Shown: in pieces, positions 34,384 to 43,093 of the stretch
Layout: each line of letters begins with the position of its first letter
How positions within the stretch are numbered: the first letter of the stretch is position 1
Assembly (NCBI GenBank): GCA_017547385.1
Contig: JAFYPU010000006.1
Span: forward strand, 62,001 to 126,000
Reading direction: 5' to 3'
Source: Bacteroidaceae bacterium
GTDB taxonomy: Bacteria > Bacteroidota > Bacteroidia > Bacteroidales > Bacteroidaceae
DNA: 64,000 nt
Made by a program: the position numbers and the translations under genes
The notes under the pieces: generated by a model
Seen by the model: only the letters and a program-made list of their open reading frames with translations
Database searches by the model: none
What the model was told of the DNA's origin: nothing

Positions 34384-35493
34384 ATGGAAGAACTCAGAAT
34401 AATCATTAGCGGCGGCGGCACAGGCGGACACATATTTCCGGCTGTTTCGATTGCCGATGCCATTCGTCGCAAACGCCCCGACGCACGCATCCTCTTTGTG
34501 GGCGCAGAAGGCCGTATGGAGATGCAACGTGTGCCTGCGGCAGGCTATGACATCAAAGGCTTGCCGGTGGCCGGCTTCGACCGAAAGAATTTGCTGAACA
34601 ACGTGGGTGTGCTGCTCAAACTGATGCGCAGCCGCAAGATGGCACGCGAGATTTTGAATGAGTTCAAGCCGCAAGTGGCGGTGGGTGTGGGCGGATATGC
34701 AAGCGGCCCGACGCTGAACGTGGCCGGTGCGATGGGTATCCCCACCTTGTTGCAGGAACAGAATTCGTATGCCGGCGTAACCAATAAGTTGCTGGCCAAG
34801 AAAGCACATCGCATCTGCGTGGCTTACGACGGCATGGAGCGTTTCTTCCCCAAGGAGCGCATCATCTTCACCGGCAATCCGGTGCGTCAGAACCTGCTTT
34901 CTGCTCCCGGCCGTGAGGAGGCTGTGAAATCTTTCGGCCTTGATCCGGAAAAGCGCACGCTGCTCATCGTGGGCGGCTCGCTGGGGGCGCGTTCGCTCAA
35001 CGAGAGCGTGCTGAACAATCTGCACCTCATCCGTCAGCAGACCGAAGTGCAATTTGTGTGGCAGACGGGTAAATTCTACAGCAACGAAATACGCGAAACG
35101 TTGGCCCAACGCGGCAAACCCGACAACCTGGTGGTAACCGACTTCATTGCAGATATGGCTGCGGCCTATGCGGCTGCCGACCTCGTTATCTCACGGGCTG
35201 GTGCCGGCAGTATCTCCGAATTCTGTTTGTTGGGAAAACCGGTAATTCTTGTGCCTTCGCCCAATGTGGCAGAGGACCATCAGACCAAAAACGCCCAAGC
35301 CTTGGTGCAAAAGGATGCAGCCATCATGGTGGCAGATGCCGAGGCACGGCGCACACTCCTGCCGATGGCCATCAACACCGCTATGGACAAAAAACTGCTG
35401 GCACGTCTGGCTGGCAACATCCGCCTCCTGGCTCGCCCCAATGCGGCGGATGACATTGCCGATGAGGTGATAAAATTGGCAGAAAGAAGATAG
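34384..35493 (+). CDS. murG: UDP-GlcNAc:lipid I N-acetylglucosaminyltransferase MurG
   Basis: MurG converts lipid I to lipid II at the inner face of the membrane. The glycine-rich acceptor loop SGGGTGGHIFPAVSIADAI is at the N terminus, GVGGYASGPT near 105, and the UDP-GlcNAc site SRAGAGSISEFCLLGKPVIL (about 270-290) is complete. A GTG at 34372 also opens the frame; I prefer the ATG at 34384 (MEELRIIISGG, 369 aa) since it matches family starts. It begins a murG-murC-ftsQ-ftsA-ftsZ-yqeY run. Confidence 0.97.
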   Translation: MEELRIIISGGGTGGHIFPAVSIADAIRRKRPDARILFVGAEGRMEMQRVPAAGYDIKGLPVAGFDRKNLLNNVGVLLKLMRSRKMAREILNEFKPQVAVGVGGYASGPTLNVAGAMGIPTLLQEQNSYAGVTNKLLAKKAHRICVAYDGMERFFPKERIIFTGNPVRQNLLSAPGREEAVKSFGLDPEKRTLLIVGGSLGARSLNESVLNNLHLIRQQTEVQFVWQTGKFYSNEIRETLAQRGKPDNLVVTDFIADMAAAYAAADLVISRAGAGSISEFCLLGKPVILVPSPNVAEDHQTKNAQALVQKDAAIMVADAEARRTLLPMAINTAMDKKLLARLAGNIRLLARPNAADDIADEVIKLAERR

Positions 35494-35518
35494 AAACAGC
35501 TAAACTTTTCGCTCTATA

Positions 35519-36919
35519 ATGAAAGCAGAAGACATCAAATCCGTATACTTCGTGGGGGCCGGCGGCATCGGCATGAGCGCACTTGAGCGTTACTTCCTCT
35601 CTGTGGGAAAAGCCGTGGCCGGATATGACCGTACACCCTGCGCTCTCACCGAAGCACTCCGAAAGGAAGGCGTCGATATTCACTATGAAGACAGCACCGA
35701 GTTGATTCCCGAGGTGTGCCTCGACAAAAATCACACCTTGGTGGTCTATACGCCGGCCATCCCGTCCGACCACACGGAATTGGCTTATTTCCGCAGCAAC
35801 GGCTTCACCATCAAGAAGCGTGCGGAGGTGCTGGGCACACTCACACAGGCCATGCGTGGGCTGTGCGTGGCCGGAACTCACGGTAAGACCTCCACTTCGG
35901 CCATGACCGCCCATCTGTTGCATCAAAGCATCGGCTGCAATGCTTTCTTGGGAGGAATAACCAAAAACTACGGTACAAATTATTTGCTCTCGCAGGAGAG
36001 TCCTTACGTAGTCATTGAAGCCGACGAGTTCGACCGTTCGTTCCATCACTTGAGGCCTTATGCAACCGTGATCACGGCCACCGATGCCGACCACCTCGAC
36101 ATTTACGGCACGGAAGAGGCGTATTTGGAAAGTTTCAGGCACTACACAAGTTTGATACAGCCCGGTGGAGCCCTCGTGGTGCATCGCGGATTGGCCATGA
36201 AGGAGAGTCTGCAGCCCGGTGTGCGACGCTACGATTACGCAAGACATGAAGGAGATTTTCATGCTGAGAATATACGCATCGGCGGCGGACGTATTGTCTT
36301 CGACTTGGTGTCGCCTTTTGAAAACATCAAGGATGTGGAATTGGGCGTGCCCGTCAGCATCAACATCGACAATGGTATCGCAGCCATGGCACTGGCGCAG
36401 ATTGCCGGCGTGCCGGCCGAAGACATCCGTCGTGCCATGTTGAGTTTCGGCGGTGTGGACAGACGTTTTGACTTCCACATCAAAACCGACCGCTGTGTGC
36501 TCCTGAGCGACTACGCCCATCATCCGGAAGAAATCAAGCAGAGCATACTTTCGGTGCGCGAGGTCTTTGCCGGCCGCAAGGTGTCGGCGGTTTTCCAACC
36601 GCATCTCTACAGTCGCACTCGCGATTTCTACAAAGAATTTGCCGAGGCCCTGTCTTTGCTAGACGAGGTGGTGTTGTTAGACATCTATCCCGCACGAGAA
36701 TTGCCCCTGCCCGGCGTAACTTCGCAATTGATTTACGACGAACTGCGCCCCGACATGAAGAAGCGCATGGCACACCTTGAAGATTTGCAGGCACTGGCCG
36801 AAAACGAAGACTTCGACGTGTTGATTGTACTTGGTGCCGGCGATGCCGATAATCGTGTGCCGGCCATGGCGGAAGTGCTTCGCAAAAAATACGGGCTTGA
36901 GAACAAAATCAATCATTGA
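35519..36919 (+). CDS. murC: UDP-N-acetylmuramate--L-alanine ligase
   Basis: MurC adds the first amino acid of the peptidoglycan stem peptide. The Rossmann start YFVGAGGIGMSALERYF, the ATP P-loop GTHGKTSTSAM near residue 120, and EADEFDRSFHHLRP near 166 are diagnostic of MurC. The 466 residues match the family. It lies 25 bp after murG. Confidence 0.97.
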   Translation: MKAEDIKSVYFVGAGGIGMSALERYFLSVGKAVAGYDRTPCALTEALRKEGVDIHYEDSTELIPEVCLDKNHTLVVYTPAIPSDHTELAYFRSNGFTIKKRAEVLGTLTQAMRGLCVAGTHGKTSTSAMTAHLLHQSIGCNAFLGGITKNYGTNYLLSQESPYVVIEADEFDRSFHHLRPYATVITATDADHLDIYGTEEAYLESFRHYTSLIQPGGALVVHRGLAMKESLQPGVRRYDYARHEGDFHAENIRIGGGRIVFDLVSPFENIKDVELGVPVSINIDNGIAAMALAQIAGVPAEDIRRAMLSFGGVDRRFDFHIKTDRCVLLSDYAHHPEEIKQSILSVREVFAGRKVSAVFQPHLYSRTRDFYKEFAEALSLLDEVVLLDIYPARELPLPGVTSQLIYDELRPDMKKRMAHLEDLQALAENEDFDVLIVLGAGDADNRVPAMAEVLRKKYGLENKINH

Positions 36920-36951
36920 GGCATAAGGATTTTAAAATACACTCTTAAGAA

Positions 36952-37689
36952 ATGAAAGCTGCTTTCAAACTTCTGTTGCTCGTAGGGCTGATTATCTATC
37001 TGGTGTTTGCATTCACACGCTTCACACGTCGGGGGTCTTCCGAGGTGTGCGAGGTCGTGAAAGTTACCGTGGCGGATAGTGCACAGGCCGGTTTCATTAC
37101 GCAGGAAGAAGTGTGCAAGATTCTGAAAGCCGCCCGCATTTATCCCGTGGGCCTTCCCATCGATTCTGTAGACAGTGAAGCCATCGAAAAAGCACTGGTC
37201 AGAAACACCTTCATCAAGGAGGCAGTTTGCTACAAGGCACCCGGCGGCCGTCTTAATGTGCTTGTGTCGCAGCGAATGCCGGTGCTGCGCGTCATCGCGG
37301 ACAATGGAGAAGACTACTACATCGATGAAGAAGGTTTCACAATGCTTCCGCAAGGCTACGAAGCCAATTTGGTTGTTGCCACAGGGCATATAGACAAAGC
37401 TTTCACCAAGCGGCATCTTGTCCGATTGGGACAACACATCGCTGCAGACCCTTTTTGGAACAACCAGATAGAGCAGATAAATGTTACCTCCGAGGGTGAA
37501 ATTGAGCTTGTGCCGAGGGTTGGAAACCAAACGCTTTTCCTGGGTCGCCCCGTCAATTTGCAGAAAAAACTGGAGAACCTCCGAATTTTCTACAAGCGAG
37601 TGATGCCCACCGTGGGTTGGAATAAATATTCTCACATCAATCTTGAGTATGAGAATCAGGTAATCTGCACAAAGGCTGAGGCTTCTTGA
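36952..37689 (+). CDS. ftsQ: Cell division protein FtsQ
   Basis: This 245-residue bitopic divisome protein has a short cytoplasmic end and a transmembrane helix at about residues 5-22 (LLLLVGLIIYLVFAF). A periplasmic POTRA-like region and the beta domain follow, with the family VSQRMPVLRVI and DEEGFTMLP segments. Sequence conservation is low as usual; the assignment rests on topology and position between murC and ftsA. Confidence 0.9.
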   Translation: MKAAFKLLLLVGLIIYLVFAFTRFTRRGSSEVCEVVKVTVADSAQAGFITQEEVCKILKAARIYPVGLPIDSVDSEAIEKALVRNTFIKEAVCYKAPGGRLNVLVSQRMPVLRVIADNGEDYYIDEEGFTMLPQGYEANLVVATGHIDKAFTKRHLVRLGQHIAADPFWNNQIEQINVTSEGEIELVPRVGNQTLFLGRPVNLQKKLENLRIFYKRVMPTVGWNKYSHINLEYENQVICTKAEAS

Positions 37690-37748
37690 AAAATAAGGGA
37701 GCACACTGAAATTTTTAGCAACAAGCATACAAAAATATAACAGCATAT

Positions 37749-39197
37749 ATGGCAAAACAAGAAAACTTTATCGTAGCGATAGACCTCGGTTCGTCGAAAG
37801 TTACAGGCATTGCCGGCGTCAAGGAACCCGATGGCGCCATCAATATCCTCGCTTTCGTGCAAGAGCCCTCCGAGTCTTTCATTCACAAAGGGCGTGTTCA
37901 GAATGTGGACAAGCTCACGCAGTGCATCCGCAACTTGAAGGCCGATCTTGAGAAACGACTCGACAAGGCCATCAGTCAAGTGTATGTGGGCATAGGAGGC
38001 TTGGGCATGCACACCGTGGGCAACAGCGTTTCCAAGAACTTCCCGGAGAAAGTTGTCATTACGCAGAGCATGATCGACGAAATGCTCGATATGAATTTGA
38101 ACTCGTGTCCCGGTGATCGTGAAATCCTTGACGTAATTCCGCAAGAGTATAAAGTGGGAGCGCAACTGCAGCTGGATCCTGTGGGTGTGCTTACCGATCG
38201 TTTGGAAGGCCGTTTCTTGAATGTGGTGGTGAGTCCGGAACTTCGTCAACAGATTGAGAATTGTTTCCGTTCCGCAGGTATAATGATTGCCGATATGCCC
38301 ATCACGGAGCAAGCCTTGGCGGACGTTGTTCTGAGCGAGTCGGAAAAACGCTCGGGATGCGTTTTCGTGGACATGGGTGCGGAGACCACTTCTGTGGCCG
38401 TCTACAAGAATAACATACTCCGCCACTTGGCTGTTATCCCATTGGGAGGAGCCAACATCAACCGCGACTTCCTATCGCTCCAGGTAGACTATGATGAGGC
38501 AGAAGAGTTGAAGCTGAAATTTGGTTCGGCACGTACCACAAACGTGGATGCCGAGCATGCTCCCATCGCTCTCAAGGACGGACGTTCCATAAAGTATGAA
38601 GAATTCTCCAACCTCGTCGAAGCGCGAATGGAAGAGATTATATTGAACATCGAACACCAGATTTCGCTTTCGAAATACGACCGCAACCAACTTATCGGCG
38701 GAATGATAATCACGGGCGGTGCTTCGCAAATTCAGAACATTGAGAAGGCCGTTACCGAGTTTACCAAGTTTGATAAGCTGCGTTTCGTTCGCAACATTCG
38801 CACCACGCTGCGCACAAAGCTGACCGACTTTAACAGAAACGGGTCATGCAACGCGGCCATTGCGCTTATCGAGCGCGGCGATCAGAACTGCTGCGGCGGT
38901 GAACTGGGCGACCCGACGAAGAGCATATTCCCCACGGAGGAAGAGATAAAGCGTCAGCAGGAAGAGGAACAACGCAAGCTGGAAGAAGAGGCACGCCTGC
39001 AGGAAGAAGCGCGTTTGGCAGAGGAAGAACAGAAACGTTTGGAAGATGAAGAGCGTCGCAAGGCCGAACGTCGGGGCGGTGCTATGCGTTCCATGCGTTC
39101 GTTTCTCTCAAAAATTGCTTCTTTGGTCAGTGATGAGGACACCTCTCCGCTGGACAGCCCTAAGGAGCAGAAAAATGACAAAGCGAAACAAGATTAA
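37749..39197 (+). CDS. ftsA: Cell division protein FtsA
   Basis: FtsA is an actin-like ATPase that tethers FtsZ to the membrane. Phosphate-1 motif AIDLGSSKVTG is at the N terminus, and the ATP-binding FVDMGAETTSVAVY (near 206) and ITGGASQIQNIEKA (near 322) motifs are present. After the actin fold comes a Glu/Arg-rich helical stretch of about 45 residues (near 398-443). The end carries an amphipathic segment RSMRSFLSKIASLVS that should bind the membrane. It lies 59 bp after ftsQ and 30 bp before ftsZ. Confidence 0.97.
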   Translation: MAKQENFIVAIDLGSSKVTGIAGVKEPDGAINILAFVQEPSESFIHKGRVQNVDKLTQCIRNLKADLEKRLDKAISQVYVGIGGLGMHTVGNSVSKNFPEKVVITQSMIDEMLDMNLNSCPGDREILDVIPQEYKVGAQLQLDPVGVLTDRLEGRFLNVVVSPELRQQIENCFRSAGIMIADMPITEQALADVVLSESEKRSGCVFVDMGAETTSVAVYKNNILRHLAVIPLGGANINRDFLSLQVDYDEAEELKLKFGSARTTNVDAEHAPIALKDGRSIKYEEFSNLVEARMEEIILNIEHQISLSKYDRNQLIGGMIITGGASQIQNIEKAVTEFTKFDKLRFVRNIRTTLRTKLTDFNRNGSCNAAIALIERGDQNCCGGELGDPTKSIFPTEEEIKRQQEEEQRKLEEEARLQEEARLAEEEQKRLEDEERRKAERRGGAMRSMRSFLSKIASLVSDEDTSPLDSPKEQKNDKAKQD

Positions 39198-39227
39198 ATG
39201 TAACCACACTGAAAAATCATAAGTATC

Positions 39228-40538
39228 ATGACAGAATTTGATCCGAGCGACATGCTCATCGAGATGGACATTCCCGCAACGACGCCTTCCATCATCAAAG
39301 TCATAGGTGTGGGCGGCGGTGGCGGCAATGCCGTTAACCACATGTACAAAGAGGGTATACACGATGTTAACTTCGTTCTGTGCAACACAGACAGCAAGGC
39401 CTTGTGCGATTCGAACGTTCCCGTACGCCTGCAATTGGGCAAGGAAGGTTTGGGAGCCGGTAACCGTCCGGCCAGAGCCCGTGAAGCTGCCGAGGAAAGC
39501 ATAGAAGATATTCGCAACATGCTGAACGATGGCACCAAGATGGTGTTTATCACAGCCGGAATGGGAGGTGGAACCGGTACCGGTGCTGCACCGATCATTG
39601 CTCGTGAGGCTAAAGCCATGGACATACTGACCGTCGGTATCGTAACCATACCTTTCCTTTTCGAGGGTAACAAGAAAATCGATCAGGCCTTGGATGGCGT
39701 GGAAGAAATATCGAAGCACGTCGATGCTCTCTTGGTGATAAACAATGAGCGTCTGCGTGAGATTTATCCCGACCTGAATGTGCTTTCTGCCTTCCAAAAG
39801 GCCGACAACACTCTTTCGGTGGCAGCACGCAGCATTGCCGAGATTATCACCATGCACGGCATCATCAATCTTGACTTCCGCGATGTGTGCACCGTGCTTA
39901 AGGACGGCGGTGTTGCCATCATGTCGACAGGATATGCCGAAGGCGAGGGTCGTGTTTCGCGAGCCATTGAGGATGCGCTGCACTCGCCGCTGCTCAACAA
40001 CAACGACATTTACAACTCGAAGAAAGTGCTTCTCTCCATTTGGTTCTGTGCCGAACACGAAGGCGACACACTGATGATGGAAGAGATGAACGAGGTGCAC
40101 GAATTCATGAGCAAATTCCGCGCAGATGTGGAAACCAAGTGGGGACTTTCGGTTGACCCTTCGCTGGGCAAGAAAGTGAAGATTACCATCTTGGCAACGG
40201 GCTTCGGCATCAGCAATGTGCCCGGTCTGAAAGACAAGTTGGCTGCCGAGAACGATGCTCGCCTGGCAGAGGAGGCCGAAGCGCAGGAGGAAAAGGAAGA
40301 ACGCCGCGGCACTTTCTATGGCAACAGCGACAAGCGCAGCGGACAGCGTAAGCGCCCCAAGGTGTTCCTCTTTGGGCTCGACGACTTGGACAACGAGGAG
40401 GTTATCTCCATGCTCGAACAATCGCCCACCTATAAGCGAAGCAAGGAAACGCTGAACGAAATCAAGAAAAAGGCTGCCGGAAATCCGCCCATCGACATCG
40501 AAGTGGACTCCACGGCTTCCGTCATTTCATTCGATTGA
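39228..40538 (+). CDS. ftsZ: Cell division GTPase FtsZ
   Basis: FtsZ is the tubulin-like GTPase that forms the division ring. The 436 residues include GVGGGGGNAVNHM (near 28), the tubulin signature GMGGGTGTGAAP (near 110) and the T7 loop NLDFRDVCTVL. The C-terminal linker is charged. I do not see the classical DIPxFLR-type tail; the protein ends in PPIDIEVDSTASVISFD. Confidence 0.98.
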   Translation: MTEFDPSDMLIEMDIPATTPSIIKVIGVGGGGGNAVNHMYKEGIHDVNFVLCNTDSKALCDSNVPVRLQLGKEGLGAGNRPARAREAAEESIEDIRNMLNDGTKMVFITAGMGGGTGTGAAPIIAREAKAMDILTVGIVTIPFLFEGNKKIDQALDGVEEISKHVDALLVINNERLREIYPDLNVLSAFQKADNTLSVAARSIAEIITMHGIINLDFRDVCTVLKDGGVAIMSTGYAEGEGRVSRAIEDALHSPLLNNNDIYNSKKVLLSIWFCAEHEGDTLMMEEMNEVHEFMSKFRADVETKWGLSVDPSLGKKVKITILATGFGISNVPGLKDKLAAENDARLAEEAEAQEEKEERRGTFYGNSDKRSGQRKRPKVFLFGLDDLDNEEVISMLEQSPTYKRSKETLNEIKKKAAGNPPIDIEVDSTASVISFD

Positions 40539-40546
40539 TAAACCCA

Positions 40547-40583
40547 ATCGCCGGAGCTGTGCCAAACAGTGGCCGGCGATTTT
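40547..40583 (+). terminator. Hairpin between ftsZ and yqeY
   Basis: ATCGCCGG pairs with CCGGCGAT and is followed by TTTTC. It may end or attenuate the division cluster before yqeY. Confidence 0.6.
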
Positions 40584-40600
40584 CATAAAACGATAACACA

Positions 40601-41059
40601 ATGGATCTTTTTGAGAAAGTAAGCAAGGATATCGTGGCTGCGATGAAGGTGAAAGACAAAGTGCGCCTGGAGGCCTTGCGCAATGTGAAGAAGTATTTTC
40701 TGGAGGCTAAGACCGCTCCCGGTGCCGGTGATGTGCTCACTGATGATGCTGCCATGAAAATCCTCGCCAAGTTGGCAAAACAGGGCAAGGACACGGCAAC
40801 GCTCTACACCGAACAAGGACGTGCCGATCTGGCTGCCGAAGAATTGGGACAAGTGGCCGTCATCGAGGAATACCTGCCCCAACCCCTCTCTGCTGAAGAA
40901 TTGGAAGCTGCTGTGCGTTCCATCATTGCCGAGGTGGGAGCCACGTCGCCCAAGGACATGGGGCGCGTAATGGGTGTGGCCTCCAAGCAATTGGCCGGTA
41001 AGGCCGAGGGTCGCGCCATCTCCGAGTTGGTGAAACAACTCCTTTCGGCCGGCGCATAA
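40601..41059 (+). CDS. GatB/YqeY domain protein
   Basis: This 152-residue helical protein is of the YqeY family and resembles the C-terminal tRNA-binding domain of GatB. The family features KDKVRLEALRNVKK near the start and GATSPKDMGRVMGV near 115 are present. Its function is unsettled; a role with tRNA amidotransferase has been proposed for the domain. It follows ftsZ after 62 bp with a hairpin between. Confidence 0.92.
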   Translation: MDLFEKVSKDIVAAMKVKDKVRLEALRNVKKYFLEAKTAPGAGDVLTDDAAMKILAKLAKQGKDTATLYTEQGRADLAAEELGQVAVIEEYLPQPLSAEELEAAVRSIIAEVGATSPKDMGRVMGVASKQLAGKAEGRAISELVKQLLSAGA

Positions 41060-41104
41060 GGCACATTGCCGGAGTTTCGGCAGGGCTTTGGCCTTACAAA
41101 AGAT

Positions 41105-41155
41105 AACCTCTCCCGATTTACCGTTAAGCAAGTGGTAAATCGGGAGAGGTTTTTA
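41105..41155 (+). terminator. Strong intrinsic terminator after yqeY
   Basis: A 17-bp perfect stem (ACCTCTCCCGATTTACC with GGTAAATCGGGAGAGGT) is followed by TTTTA. Confidence 0.9.
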
Positions 41156-41263
41156 TGTGTCGATGGCAGCATTTCTCGCCGTTTATGCCTTGTTTCAAGG
41201 AATGCTGCAAAGCCGGGTGGATGTTTGGATATGCGAGGAGGAAAAACGCATGGGCATTGTGCG

Positions 41264-41368
41264 AATATCCGCAGTGCTTGTAGAATTTTCTGCAGTGCTC
41301 GCAGAAAATTCTACAAGCACTGTAAATTTTTGTTTGCTCCGTAGCCGTTTTTTTGACAAAGTGTAAGC
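41264..41368. repeat. Modular palindromic repeat, copy R7
   Basis: The core 41264-41332 has slots B, B, B reversed. The right flank is a T run and CAAAGTGTAAGC at 41357-41368, one base off the usual motif. Confidence 0.8.
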
Positions 41369-41387
41369 CGAAGTCTGTTGGTATTGG

Positions 41388-42371
41388 TTAAGTATTGATA
41401 GAGCCATCGGAATGTGCCGGGGGCTGTTCTTCGTTTTCGGTTTGCTGTGCTCGGTGCACGGCCTCGATGTTGCGTCGCAGCCCTTCGTATTTGGCACGTT
41501 TCACGGCGCTGCCGCGAAACAGCATGCGGTATTGCTCCACGTCCATCTGCTGCCAATCGGTGGGTTGCATGCGCATCAGAGGCTCCGAGGCTTGCAGTTC
41601 GGGCAGCGCAGTGGGGCGGACAGTTTTGTTCCACGGACACGCTTCGGCGCAACGGTCGCAGCCGTAAATGCACCGCCCCATCTGCCGACCGGCCTCGGGG
41701 GGCAGCGGTCCGCGGCGTTCGATGGTGAGATAGGAGAGGCACTTGCGTGCATCCAGTCGGCCGTCCTCGCTCAAGGCACCGGCAGGGCAGGCCTCCACGC
41801 AGCGTCGGCACGTCCCGCATCGGGCCTTTTGCGGCGCGTCATAGGCATCGGCGGTTAGGCAGAGCACAAGTGTACCGATGAAGAAATAAGAGCCCAAATT
41901 CGGCGAAATAATCTGTGTGTTGCGGCCGCGCCATCCCAAACCTGTGCGCCAAGCCCAATAGCGTTCCAAAACGGGTGCCGTGTCGCAGAAAGCACGTCCT
42001 TTGCCCTCAGCACCGATGTCGGTCATCAGCTGTTGCAATCGCCCTCGCACGATGTCGTGGTAGTCTTTTCCCAAAGCATAGCGCGCCAGCGTGTAACCCT
42101 CTTCGCCACCCGGTCTTTGCTGCGGTGCATAATTGAGAGCCACACACACCGCGGTGCGTGCTCCCGGCACCAATTCGCGTGGGTCGGAGCGTTTCTCCAT
42201 GTTGCGTGCCAGATAATCCATTTCGCCCTGCCTTCCCTCCGACAGCCAGCGGCGAAATTCTGCTGCACAGTTCTCATCGATGGGACCGGCAGGAGCCAAT
42301 CCGCAGGCATCGAAGCCGAGCCGACGGGCGGCGGCTTTCACGTCTGAAGCACGGAGCAGGGTGGAGCACAT
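41388..42371 (-). CDS. queG: Epoxyqueuosine reductase QueG
   Basis: QueG reduces epoxyqueuosine to queuosine in tRNA using cobalamin and two 4Fe-4S clusters. The two cluster motifs are CGTCRRCVEACPAGAL (near 193) and CIYGCDRCAEACPWNK (near 245). The length of 327 residues follows from starting at the ATG at 42371 (MCSTLLRASDVK); the frame is open further upstream but runs into the terminator region. No local-type promoter is evident, so it may depend on read-through. Confidence 0.94.
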   Translation of the reverse strand: MCSTLLRASDVKAAARRLGFDACGLAPAGPIDENCAAEFRRWLSEGRQGEMDYLARNMEKRSDPRELVPGARTAVCVALNYAPQQRPGGEEGYTLARYALGKDYHDIVRGRLQQLMTDIGAEGKGRAFCDTAPVLERYWAWRTGLGWRGRNTQIISPNLGSYFFIGTLVLCLTADAYDAPQKARCGTCRRCVEACPAGALSEDGRLDARKCLSYLTIERRGPLPPEAGRQMGRCIYGCDRCAEACPWNKTVRPTALPELQASEPLMRMQPTDWQQMDVEQYRMLFRGSAVKRAKYEGLRRNIEAVHRAQQTENEEQPPAHSDGSINT

Positions 42372-42401
42372 GGGATAAGGAAAAAAGGGTGGGGAGGTGA
42401 A

Positions 42402-42444
42402 AAGAAAAGCCCAAGCCCCCGGCATAAACCTTGAGGGCTTGGGC
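42402..42444 (-). terminator. Intrinsic terminator after the polysaccharide deacetylase gene
   Basis: GCCCAAGCCC (42409-42418) pairs with GGGCTTGGGC (42435-42444); on the minus strand it is followed by TTTTCTTTTC. Confidence 0.8.
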
Positions 42445-42459
42445 ATGTGTGATTATCGG

Positions 42460-43071
42460 TCAGTCGAACACGCGAAAACTATAGCCTTGTGCCTGCAACC
42501 ACTCGATGGCACGCGGCAAGGCATAGAGCAGTTTGTCAAGGCTCTTGAGCGAATCGTGAAAGGTGATGATGCTTCCGGGACGGGCATATCGGCGCACGTT
42601 GAGCAGCACGTCGCGGCCGTTGAGGTGCGTGGAGTAATCGCGCGTTACCAAGTCCCACATCACAACCTTGTAGCTGCTTCGCACAAACAGGAATTGTTCC
42701 CACTTCATCCAGCCGTGCGGCGGTCTGAAAAGGTTGGTGCGAAGCAGTTCGTTGGCTTTGTCCACGTTGGCAACGTAGCTGCTGATGCCGTGCCTCATTC
42801 CGCCTATGTGATTATAGGTGTGATTGCCGATGCGGTGGCCGCGTGCTTTCACCATCTCGAACACTTCGGGATGCTTTGCGGCATTTTCGCCCACCATGAA
42901 GAAGGTGGCTTTCACACCATAGCGGTCGAGCACATCGAGCACCCAAGGCGTAACCTCGGGGATGGGACCGTCATCAAAGGTGAGATAGACGCTCTTTTCC
43001 GTAGGGTTCATGCGCCAAAGTGCGGTCGGGTATATCCATCGCAGAAACTTGGCGGGTTGCTCGATCAGCAT
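42460..43071 (-). CDS. Polysaccharide deacetylase family protein (NodB domain)
   Basis: This 203-residue single-domain CE4 enzyme probably N-deacetylates a GlcNAc-containing glycan. Metal motif 1 is TFDDGP near residue 32 and motif 2 is HRIGNHTYNH near 78 (H-x3-H); the later WDLVTRDYS and ITFHDSL segments match motifs 3 and 5. No cleavable signal is obvious. It lies 22 bp after the DUF2723 gene and is likely co-transcribed. Confidence 0.9.
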   Translation of the reverse strand: MLIEQPAKFLRWIYPTALWRMNPTEKSVYLTFDDGPIPEVTPWVLDVLDRYGVKATFFMVGENAAKHPEVFEMVKARGHRIGNHTYNHIGGMRHGISSYVANVDKANELLRTNLFRPPHGWMKWEQFLFVRSSYKVVMWDLVTRDYSTHLNGRDVLLNVRRYARPGSIITFHDSLKSLDKLLYALPRAIEWLQAQGYSFRVFD

Positions 43072-43093
43072 AGTTGCAGAATTTTGTGGTGGC

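Larger units (their letters stand above)
41060..41387. other. Intergenic region between convergent genes: terminator and repeat R7
   Basis: The 328 bp contain the yqeY terminator (41105-41155) and repeat copy R7 with its CAAAGTGTAAGC flank (41264-41368). Nothing else is seen. Confidence 0.7.

Noticed and set aside
34220-34402. 60-codon frame before murG
   Set aside because: It runs through the murG promoter and into the murG start and has no similarity to a protein family.
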